6,910 nt of DNA from JAGNZR01 sp051656905. GTDB taxonomy: Bacteria; Fusobacteriota; Fusobacteriia; Fusobacteriales; Fusobacteriaceae. The notes below the pieces were generated by a model. The model was not told where the DNA came from. It saw only the letters and a program-made list of their open reading frames with translations, and did not search any database. Of the stretch, positions 1 through 4,753 are shown piece by piece; position 1 is the first letter of the stretch, and each line of letters begins with the position of its first letter. Both the position numbers and the translations under genes were made by a program. The stretch covers positions 1 through 6,910 of the forward strand of contig JBOFJQ010000011.1 in NCBI GenBank assembly GCA_051656905.1, read 5' to 3'.

Positions 1-77
1 GGAGATTGATAGGTTGGGGGTGTAAGAGCAGTGATGTTTTTAGCTGACCAATACTAATAAGTCGAAGTTTTAACCTA
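1..77 (+). rRNA. 23S ribosomal RNA, 3' end (partial)
   Basis: The first ~77 bases align by eye with the 3' end of bacterial 23S rRNA. Recognisable stretches are GATAGGTTGGGGGTGTAAG (E. coli GATAGGCCGGGTGTGTAAG), AGCTGACCAATACTAATAAG (E. coli AGCTAACCGGTACTAATGAA) and the terminal TTTTAACCT (E. coli CTTAACCTT). The last bases would pair with the 5' end of the molecule to close helix 1. The gene begins outside the window. The exact 3' end is uncertain by a few bases, since it is set by RNase processing of the operon transcript. Together with the 5S gene downstream on the same strand, this is the distal part of an rRNA operon. Confidence 0.95.
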
Positions 78-78
78 A

Positions 79-135
79 TGTAATTACAATTAAGCGAGCA
101 ATCGCGTTACTATACAGTATTCAATGTCTATTGAA
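79..135 (+). other. 23S-5S spacer with two small hairpins
   Basis: The spacer has no tRNA gene. It holds a stem GCGA/TCGC (94-97 with 102-105) capped by GCAA, a GNRA-type tetraloop; TAA/TTA (91-93 with 107-109) extends it past a single bulged G. A second perfect 6-bp stem TTCAAT/ATTGAA (120-125 with 130-135) has a GTCT loop just upstream of 5S. Stems in rRNA spacers commonly serve as processing sites or as pairing for the mature ends. That role here is inferred. Confidence 0.5.
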
Positions 136-148
136 AACTAATAAATTT

Positions 149-268
149 AGCTTGGTAAAAATAGCTATGGGGGTACACCTGGTCACATTTCGAACCCAGA
201 AGTTAAGCCCATAAACGCTGAAGGTACTTGGTGGGAAGCTACCTGGGAGAATAGGAATTTGCCAAGCT
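149..268 (+). rRNA. 5S ribosomal RNA
   Basis: This is a complete 5S rRNA gene of about 118-120 bases. The terminal helix is formed by GCTTGG (150-155) and CCAAGC (262-267). Inside are the conserved loop B/helix III segment CGAACCCAGAAGTTAAGCCC (191-210) and the loop E/helix IV region around GGTACTTGGTGGGAAGCTACC, followed by GGGAGA. 5S rRNA is a structural part of the large ribosomal subunit and lies in the usual 23S-5S order here. Ends are placed from the closing helix and may be off by 1-2 bases. A T-rich run follows at once, so the gene's own helix could help stop transcription. Confidence 0.95.
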
Positions 269-282
269 TTTTTTTATTTTTT
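262..282 (+). terminator. T-tract after 5S, candidate rRNA operon terminator
   Basis: Directly after the 3' strand of the 5S closing helix there are eight T residues (268-275), one A and six more T. A GC-containing helix followed by a U-run has the layout of an intrinsic terminator, though the helix spans the whole 5S RNA and is not a compact local hairpin. Read-through is therefore plausible. The clearer hairpin terminator at 533-565 may be the real end of the operon transcript. Confidence 0.4.
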
Positions 283-319
283 GGTAAAAAAGATTAAGAG
301 ATTTAAGGTCAAAAGATTA

Positions 320-416
320 GGGATCGATTTGATTATACGAAAACACGCGTTTCGGCTACGCTACTTTGTACGCTTGCCTGCACAGCTACCGTTTTCTTTA
401 TAATAAAATAGATCCC
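320..416. repeat. Long imperfect inverted repeat with GC-rich centre
   Basis: The arms 320-344 and 391-416 pair almost throughout. GGGATC (320-325) pairs with GATCCC (411-416), ATTT (327-330) with AAAT (406-409), ATTATA (332-337) with TATAAT (399-404), and GAAAAC (339-344) with GTTTTC (391-396). The interruptions are two G-A mismatches and one C/TT internal loop, giving about 22 base pairs. The 46-base top (345-390) is far richer in G+C than its surroundings. It carries GCTAC three times (355-359, 360-364, 385-389) and TACGCT twice (357-362, 369-374). It could be a dispersed intergenic repeat, a structured RNA or a small miniature element. No protein gene is supported. The arms are read directly from the sequence; the function is unknown. 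Confidence 0.55.
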
Positions 417-433
417 CGATTATTTTAAAGATT

Positions 434-530
434 AAAGATAAATGAATAAAAGATAAATGAATAAAAGATAAATAAATAAAAGATAAATGAATAAAAGATA
501 AATAAATAAAAGATAAATAAAAGATAAATA
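434..530. repeat. Tandem repeat array, 15-bp unit
   Basis: Five exact-length copies of AAAGATAAATRAATA start at 434, 449, 464, 479 and 494. The single variable base (position 11) reads G, G, A, G, A. They are followed by two shortened 11-bp copies AAAGATAAATA at 509 and 520. A partial unit AAAGATT (427-433) precedes the array. On the minus strand the 15-bp period gives a repeating pentapeptide (LSFIH/LSFIY) in an open frame. That frame has no plausible start context and begins within a terminator hairpin, so I do not call it a gene. The array looks like a simple-sequence expansion, likely to vary in copy number between strains. Confidence 0.9.
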
Positions 531-532
531 AA

Positions 533-565
533 AAAAATGAACTTCTATAATAGAGGTTCATTTTT
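533..565. terminator. Bidirectional hairpin terminator
   Basis: TGAACTTCTA (538-547) pairs with TAGAGGTTCA (551-560) with one G-T wobble and a 3-base TAA loop. A-tracts on the left (533-537) and T-tracts on the right (561-565) lengthen the stem and give a T-run in both directions. It could stop rRNA operon read-through on the + strand. No gene points toward it from the right on the minus strand. Confidence 0.7.
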
Positions 566-585
566 AATAATATAAAAAATAATTT

Positions 586-611
586 GGCTTTAAAAAATAA
601 TAAAGCCTTTT
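586..611 (+). terminator. Second hairpin, possible weak terminator
   Basis: GGCTTTA (586-592) and TAAAGCC (601-607) form a perfect 7-bp stem around an 8-base A-rich loop, followed by only four T. The layout fits a backup intrinsic terminator behind the stronger hairpin at 533-565. The short T-tail makes it weak. Confidence 0.4.
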
Positions 612-653
612 AAGCTAGGGTAATTCAATATTAACATAATACTAATATAAAGT

Positions 654-694
654 ACAGGGAAGCGACGGGAAATTACGGGAAATCGCGGGAAATG
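654..694. repeat. Four-copy ~10-bp direct repeat
   Basis: Consecutive units read ACAGGGAAGCG (654-664), ACGGGAAATT (665-674), ACGGGAAATC (675-684) and GCGGGAAATG (685-694), sharing the core CGGGAAAT in the last three. The 10-bp period is close to one helical turn, so the GGG cores sit on the same face of the DNA. The block is notably G-rich for this region. It lies about 260 bp upstream of the flavoprotein gene. Phased repeats can bind proteins, but this may also be a simple expanded repeat or a remnant of low-complexity coding sequence. Confidence 0.75.
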
Positions 695-750
695 AATAAA
701 AAAAACGTTCTGTAGAGCAGGATGTACTAGTGATAGAAGGGTCTCCTTAA
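695..750 (+). other. Short coding-like remnant after an A8 tract
   Basis: An open frame at 635-715 reads through the 10-bp repeats. From ATG 692-694 it gives MNKKNVL and then a stop at 713-715. In another frame, bases 706-750 read RSVEQDVLVIEGSP and then TAA. This is less AT-rich than the flanks and looks like ordinary protein-coding composition. The two frames are separated by an A8 run (698-705), where a length change would produce a frameshift. I do not recognise the peptide, and there is no Shine-Dalgarno site. It could be a decayed gene fragment, part of a dispersed repeat, or chance. Confidence 0.25.
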
Positions 751-905
751 AATCCAAAAAAAAAGAAAAAATATTAAAAAAATATTTAAAAAGATTAGAT
801 AAAGAGATATTAATAAGCGTTTATATAAAAATTTAATAGTAACTAAAAATAAAATTAATTTTATAAAAAATATCAATTAAAAAAAGAGGATTAAAGAGAA
901 AAATA
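751..905. other. AT-rich spacer without visible features
   Basis: This is almost pure A/T sequence with long A-runs. The only inverted repeat I see, AAATATT/AATATTT (769-775 with 781-787), is all A/T and unremarkable at this composition. I see no gene, RNA or clear operator. The stretch probably serves as upstream AT-rich DNA for the promoter that follows. Confidence 0.6.
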
Positions 906-914
906 TGTTAAAAT
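906..914 (+). promoter_or_regulatory. Candidate extended -10 promoter of the flavoprotein gene
   Basis: TGTTAAAAT at 906-914 matches the extended -10 pattern TGnTATAAT with one mismatch. It lies 37 bases before the start codon. No good -35 hexamer is seen at the usual distance, which extended -10 promoters tolerate. Confidence 0.4.
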
Positions 915-951
915 ATATGCAGAGTGCAATATCAAAATAGGAGGTTTCTTT

Positions 952-1587
952 ATGAAAGTAATAGCAATTAATGGAAGTCCAAAAGCTAAAGGAAATACTT
1001 ACCAAGCAATAATGATGGTAGGAGAGGAATTAAAAAAAGCAGGAATTGAATTAGAAGTAATTCACGTTGGAAATAAAAGAATAAGTGGATGTCTATCTTG
1101 CGGTGCTTGTGGGAAGAATCAAAATGAAAAGTGTATTATAGAAGATGATATTGTTAACGAAACAATTCAAAAGTTGAAAGAAGCTGATGGAATTATAATT
1201 AGTTCACCAGTTCACTATGCTGCGATTGGTGGAGCAATGAAGTGTTTTCTTGATAGAACTTTCTATGTGAGTGGTGTAAATGGTTCTTTATTACGTCATA
1301 AAGTAGGGGTTGCAGTAGTAGCCGATCGTCGTTCAGGAGGAGTATCAACATTTACTCAGCTAAATAATTACTTAAATTATTCTGAGATGTTAATGCCAAC
1401 TTCTAATTATTGGAATGTTATATTTGGTAGAGCTCCAGGAGAAGTTGAACAGGATGAAGAGGGAAAACAGATTATGAGAATTTTAGGAAAAAATATGGCT
1501 TGGTTAATGAAATTAAAAGAATTTGGAAAAGAGGAGATTCCAGCTCCAGAAAGAGAGAAAAAAGTTTATATGAGTTTTGTAAGATAA
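952..1587 (+). CDS. Flavodoxin-fold iron-sulfur flavoprotein / NAD(P)H-dependent FMN reductase family
   Basis: This 211-residue cytoplasmic protein has the NADPH-dependent FMN reductase fold. Strand 1 and the FMN phosphate loop are at 3-16 (VIAINGSPKAKGNT). The second flavin-binding segment, SSPVHYAAIGGAMKCFLDR, is at 84-102. Between them four cysteines, C47, C50, C53 and C61, are spaced C-X2-C-X2-C-X7-C. This matches the compact C-X2-C-X2-C-X4-7-C motif known from the Methanosarcina thermophila iron-sulfur flavoprotein, where it binds a [4Fe-4S] cluster. A role in electron transfer or in reducing oxidants or quinone-like substrates in an anaerobe is inferred; the physiological partner is not shown. 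AGGAGG (939-944) lies 7 bases before ATG, supporting the start. The gene stands alone between its own promoter and a hairpin terminator, with no redox partner nearby. The family call is firm; cluster binding is likely. Confidence 0.88.
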   Translation: MKVIAINGSPKAKGNTYQAIMMVGEELKKAGIELEVIHVGNKRISGCLSCGACGKNQNEKCIIEDDIVNETIQKLKEADGIIISSPVHYAAIGGAMKCFLDRTFYVSGVNGSLLRHKVGVAVVADRRSGGVSTFTQLNNYLNYSEMLMPTSNYWNVIFGRAPGEVEQDEEGKQIMRILGKNMAWLMKLKEFGKEEIPAPEREKKVYMSFVR

Positions 1588-1703
1588 AGAAAATTTTATT
1601 TAAAGATTTAAATTTTGATAGATTATGTAGTAATTAATTACTCAATTAGAAGTTAAATAGATAATAAATAATTGAATAATAAATATGTAGCAACTAAAAG
1701 AAA

Positions 1704-1752
1704 AAAAGAGAAGAGTTTCCAACAATATTTTATTGTGGAAATCTTCTCTTTT
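1704..1752. terminator. Bidirectional terminator between convergent genes
   Basis: The stem is formed by AAAAGAGAAGA (1704-1714) with TCTTCTCTTTT (1742-1752), TTTCCA (1716-1721) with TGGAAA (1736-1741), and CAATA (1723-1727) with TATTG (1731-1735). It has single-base bulges at G1715 and A1722 and a TTT loop. The stem has 22 pairs, with T-rich sequence leaving in both directions (A7 at 1701-1707 gives T7 on the minus strand). It ends 2 bases from the pabC stop codon and serves both the flavoprotein gene and the pab operon. Confidence 0.85.
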
Positions 1753-1754
1753 AT

Positions 1755-2501
1755 TTATTTGATATTAGAGTAATCTTTTGATAGTTGTGAAATTAAATTG
1801 TTATCTAAAATTGTAGATGTATTTATTTTATTTATTTTAATTATTCCTACAAGGCTATTAGTAATAAAAACACCATCTGAGGTAATTAAATCATTTAGAG
1901 TATAGTTGCCTTCAATTACTTTATAGTTAGATATTATCCAGTTTCGTATAATTCCATTTAATATTCCAGAACTGATGCTTGGAGTATGAATAGTATTATT
2001 CTTTATAAAGAAAATATTAGCAGTAGAAGTCTCACTTATAAAGCCTTTAGTATTAATAAGTATAGAGTCATTAAACCCTTTTTTTATAGCCTCTTCCCTA
2101 ATAAAAATATTCTCAAGATATCCAGTCCACTTATGAAAAGGGAGAGTTGATGTTTCATTTTTTAAAATAGTAGAAACATTTAATGAAAACCCTTCTTCAT
2201 AGTGTGAACCATTATAAGGGATATCTCTAGTGTTTAAGACAATATTTTCTGGGGAAAGTATTATTTTAAGAGCACAGTTATTAATGTTATATTTTTTAAT
2301 TAAAGTTAAAACATATTCTTCTGTAAGAGCGTTGTTAATACCTAAATTTTTAGCACTGCTATTTATTCTTTCAATATGCTCTTTTAAGAAGATAACATCT
2401 TTTTTTACTAGTATAGTTTCAAAAATAGCCCTACCAAAAATAAAACCTTCATCTAAAATGATTTTGTTGTGGGAGTTTAGTTCTCCATTAATAATTATCA
2501 T
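1755..2501 (-). CDS. pabC: Aminodeoxychorismate lyase (PabC)
   Basis: This 248-residue protein belongs to the fold-type IV pyridoxal-phosphate enzymes (D-amino acid/branched-chain aminotransferase family). PabC splits 4-amino-4-deoxychorismate into 4-aminobenzoate and pyruvate for folate synthesis. Visible motifs are FGRAIFET at 22-29 (family pattern G-D-G-x-F-E-T), the predicted Schiff-base lysine K124 in HKW, the ISETSTANIFF block at 155-165 with the cofactor-contacting glutamate E157, and TPSISSGILNGIIR at 173-186, which binds the PLP phosphate. The length is close to other PabC proteins. By sequence alone such proteins can be confused with D-amino acid or branched-chain aminotransferases, but placement directly after pabB settles the call. 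Its ATG overlaps the pabB stop codon in ATGA (2498-2501), and only a weak GAGAG site precedes it, so it probably depends on translation of pabB. Confidence 0.88.
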   Translation of the reverse strand: MIIINGELNSHNKIILDEGFIFGRAIFETILVKKDVIFLKEHIERINSSAKNLGINNALTEEYVLTLIKKYNINNCALKIILSPENIVLNTRDIPYNGSHYEEGFSLNVSTILKNETSTLPFHKWTGYLENIFIREEAIKKGFNDSILINTKGFISETSTANIFFIKNNTIHTPSISSGILNGIIRNWIISNYKVIEGNYTLNDLITSDGVFITNSLVGIIKINKINTSTILDNNLISQLSKDYSNIK

Positions 2502-3862
2502 CTTAAAACTCTCATGAGAGCTTTTGCTTTATCTAAAGTTTCATAGTATTCTGATTCTTTTTCTGATTCCCAAGTAATACCACCACCAACTCCAAAGTAA
2601 GCAGTATTATCTTTTTTTAGGATAGTTCTAATCACTATATTAAAGTCTGAATTTCCATTAAAATCAAAATATCCAATTGCTCCAGTATAAATATTTCTTT
2701 TGATTTTTTCTAGTTCATCAATGATTTCCATAGATCTAATTTTTGGTGCTCCTGTAATTGAACCACCAGGAAAACACTCTTTTATACACTTTACAGAGGA
2801 TACCTCATCTTTTAATTCTCCTATAATAGTTGAAACTAAGTGAAAAACAGTACTATATTCTTCGAGTTTAAATAGTTCAGTTACTTTAACACTAAAAGGT
2901 TTACAAACTTTACTTAAATCGTTTCTCTCTAAATCCACAATCATAAGCAGTTCTGATTTATCTTTTTCACTGTTTAGAAGCTCTAATCTATTTTCTTCAT
3001 CTTCTAAAGCTGTGTTTCCTCTTGGACGAGTACCTTTTATAGGTCTTGTTTCCACAATCTTATTTTTTATTTGTAAAAATCTTTCTGGAGATGAAGACAT
3101 TATTTGAAAGTCATCAAAAGCCAAGTAAGATGAAAATGGTGCAGGATTGATAGATCTTAAATTTTTATAAATATCATAGGAATCTTTTTCACAGTGACAT
3201 TTAAATCTCTGCGTAAGATTAGTTATATAGATATCACCAGAACGAATATACTCTCTAACTTTTTCTACAGTTTCTATATATTCATTAGGTTCAAAGTTAG
3301 ACTGAAATTCAGTATCTCCCTCTACAAAAGGTTCTATTTTTATCTCTTTGCTTTCACTAATAAGTTTTAATATCTCAAAGATACTTTTATTAGATGGTTT
3401 TAGTTTTCCCATAGCTGTAATAAAGTATTTATTTCTCTTTATATCATAAATAATAAAATTGTCATAGAAGTTAAAGTAAACTTCTGGAATTTTAATATCA
3501 TCTTTAGCTGTAAGAATAAGAGGCTCAACATGCATAGCAGCATCATAGGAAAAATATCCAATGGCTCCACTGGAAAAAGGTAAATTAAAAAGTTCTGATG
3601 TCTCCTTTGGAAGGCTCTCTTTTTGCAACTCTTTTTCTAAAAAATCAAAGGGATTTCCTATAAATTTATTGTCATTTAAAAATATCTCTTTTCCAATACT
3701 TTTTAAATTTAAATAAGGATTTATTCCAATAATAGAGTACTCGCTATATTTTGAATCAATTTTAGAACTATCTAGAAAAGCAACTTCTTTATAATTTTTA
3801 AAAATAGAGAAGATGCTAAAAATATCAAGATCAGTAGAAAATTCTTGTATTAAAAAATTCAT
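2498..3862 (-). CDS. pabB: Aminodeoxychorismate synthase component I (PabB)
   Basis: This 454-residue chorismate-binding enzyme converts chorismate plus ammonia, supplied by PabA, to 4-amino-4-deoxychorismate. The N-terminal domain (about 1-170) includes AFLDSS at 28-33, at the position of the TrpE/PabB tryptophan pocket, and GAIGYFSYD at 99-107. The catalytic domain (about 190-454) shows SSPERFL (257-263), PIKGTRPRG (274-282), IVDLERNDLS (308-317), PGGSITGAPK (365-374) and GGGITWES (426-433). The lysine in PIKGT (K276) is the active-site residue characteristic of PabB; anthranilate synthase TrpE has alanine there (PIAGT). This makes PabB rather than TrpE the firm choice. A strong AAAGGAGGA site (3866-3874) supports the ATG. 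The start overlaps the pabA stop, and the stop overlaps the pabC start. PabB presumably works as a heterodimer with the PabA encoded just upstream. Confidence 0.95.
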   Translation of the reverse strand: MNFLIQEFSTDLDIFSIFSIFKNYKEVAFLDSSKIDSKYSEYSIIGINPYLNLKSIGKEIFLNDNKFIGNPFDFLEKELQKESLPKETSELFNLPFSSGAIGYFSYDAAMHVEPLILTAKDDIKIPEVYFNFYDNFIIYDIKRNKYFITAMGKLKPSNKSIFEILKLISESKEIKIEPFVEGDTEFQSNFEPNEYIETVEKVREYIRSGDIYITNLTQRFKCHCEKDSYDIYKNLRSINPAPFSSYLAFDDFQIMSSSPERFLQIKNKIVETRPIKGTRPRGNTALEDEENRLELLNSEKDKSELLMIVDLERNDLSKVCKPFSVKVTELFKLEEYSTVFHLVSTIIGELKDEVSSVKCIKECFPGGSITGAPKIRSMEIIDELEKIKRNIYTGAIGYFDFNGNSDFNIVIRTILKKDNTAYFGVGGGITWESEKESEYYETLDKAKALMRVLR

Positions 3863-4464
3863 AGCTCCTCCTTTGAATTGTTTGGATTATTATTTTCTTT
3901 GCATAAATTGATAAAGTTTTTTAAAATGGCATGGCCATGTTCTGTAAGTTCAGCTTCAGGGTGAAATTGGACACCTTCAATTAAAAAGGTTTTATGCCTT
4001 ATTCCCATAATGACTCCATCAGAAGTAGTTGCGGTGATTTCTAATTCTTCAGGAAAATTTTCTTGCTTCACAATAAGTGAGTGATAACGAGTAACTGTAA
4101 AAGGATTAGAAATATTTTTAAACAATCCTTTACTGTCATGAGTAACTAAACTTAATTTTCCATGAACAGGTTTTTCACCTTTCTCAACTTTACCACCAAA
4201 AAAATGCCCTATGCATTGATGGCCTAAACAGATTCCTAAAATTGGTATCTTACCTTTGAAATGATTAATTATTTCAAGGCACACTCCAGATTCAAGAGGA
4301 GATTTTGGACCAGGAGATATTATAATCCCTTCAGGCTTTAAACACTCTAAATCTTGAATAGTTATTTTATCATTCCTCACAGTATAAACATCTTCATCTA
4401 GTTCCTGAAAATATCTAACTAGGTTATAAACAAAGGAATCATAATTATCTATCATTACAAACAC
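3859..4464 (-). CDS. pabA: Aminodeoxychorismate synthase component II, glutamine amidotransferase (PabA)
   Basis: This 201-residue class I glutamine amidotransferase hydrolyses glutamine and passes ammonia to PabB. It shows IDNYDSFVYNL (5-15), the oxyanion-region SPGPKSP (50-56), the nucleophile loop GICLGHQ with C79 (77-83), HGK (101-103), and the catalytic HPE with H168 and E170 (168-170). All three catalytic residues are present. I use the GTG start at 4464: AGGGAGG (4471-4477) lies 6 bases upstream, and this places IDNYDSF at residue 5, as in E. coli PabA. The first ATG (4455) would be 15 bases from that site and would leave only one residue before IDNYDSF. PabA and TrpG are hard to separate by sequence, and some bacteria use one subunit for both pathways. 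The operon with pabB and pabC argues for PabA. Small departures from family consensus are PGPKSP (usually PGPG/C) and HPEAE (usually HPES). Confidence 0.93.
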   Translation of the reverse strand: MFVMIDNYDSFVYNLVRYFQELDEDVYTVRNDKITIQDLECLKPEGIIISPGPKSPLESGVCLEIINHFKGKIPILGICLGHQCIGHFFGGKVEKGEKPVHGKLSLVTHDSKGLFKNISNPFTVTRYHSLIVKQENFPEELEITATTSDGVIMGIRHKTFLIEGVQFHPEAELTEHGHAILKNFINLCKENNNPNNSKEEL

Positions 4465-4470
4465 AACAAA

Positions 4471-4477
4471 CCTCCCT
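4471..4477 (-). promoter_or_regulatory. Shine-Dalgarno site fixing the GTG start of pabA
   Basis: On the minus strand AGGGAGG is followed by 6 bases and then GTG at 4464-4462. The spacing is standard for GTG and too long (15 bases) for the in-frame ATG at 4455, so it decides the start. Confidence 0.75.
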
Positions 4478-4530
4478 TGTAGTACTATAATTAGTGTATA
4501 AATCTAAATAAAATAATAATTAATCTTAAT

Positions 4531-4559
4531 TTTATAATTGTAACACTTAGTTTTTTAAA
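4531..4559 (-). promoter_or_regulatory. Candidate promoter of the pabABC operon
   Basis: On the minus strand TTTAAA (4559-4554) and TATAAA (4536-4531) are separated by 17 bases, matching 4 and 5 of 6 consensus positions. It would give a leader of about 60 bases before pabA. In such AT-rich DNA other -10-like matches are possible (for example TATAGT at 4489-4484). I see no terminator-antiterminator or riboswitch in the leader. Confidence 0.35.
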
Positions 4560-4678
4560 CATCAAATAAATTTAGTTCTATTGTGCTATAAATAATGTAT
4601 AAATAGAGAATGGAGTTGGTATAAAACTAATAATTAATATGATTTATAAGTTTTTATAGAGAGCAATAATAAAAAATA

Positions 4679-4687
4679 TGATATAAT
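4679..4687 (+). promoter_or_regulatory. Extended -10 promoter of the ABC-F gene
   Basis: TGATATAAT at 4679-4687 is a perfect match to the extended -10 consensus TGnTATAAT. It sits 66 bases before the start codon and diverges from the pab operon. There is no good -35 hexamer at 17 bases. The leader has a weak CTTATA/TATAAG inverted repeat (4692-4697 with 4721-4726). I see no leader peptide with a strong ribosome site of the kind found ahead of some antibiotic-induced ABC-F genes. Confidence 0.5.
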
Positions 4688-4753
4688 TAGACTTATAATA
4701 AATTTAAAATTAAATAAATCTATAAGAGTTATTTAATTAGACAGGGAGAAAAA

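Noticed and set aside
361..561. Minus-strand open frame with LSFIH/LSFIY pentapeptide repeats
   Set aside because: The frame is a product of the 15-bp repeat. Its ATG lies inside the terminator hairpin, no ribosome binding site precedes it, and the composition is low-complexity throughout.
434..694. CRISPR array
   Set aside because: The repeats are contiguous with no unique spacers between units, and no cas genes are present.
769..787. AAATATT/AATATTT inverted repeat
   Set aside because: It is purely A/T in A/T-only surroundings; no functional meaning can be supported.
1629..1642. 14-bp perfect palindrome AGTAATTAATTACT
   Set aside because: It is all but two bases A/T, lies between a gene end and its terminator, and is expected often at this composition.
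2230..2517. Plus-strand open frame of 95 codons
   Set aside because: It is a shadow of pabC and the pabB end on the other strand, with no family resemblance or ribosome site.
2498..4464. Anthranilate synthase (trpE/trpG) in place of pabB/pabA
   Set aside because: The synthase has PIKGT with the lysine typical of PabB, where TrpE has alanine, and the operon continues into a PabC-type lyase with no tryptophan genes.
4478..4753. Riboswitch, T-box or attenuator in the divergent pabA/ABC-F intergenic region
   Set aside because: I found no conserved T-box sequence, no terminator-antiterminator pair and no leader peptide. The region is simple AT-rich DNA with promoter-like matches.
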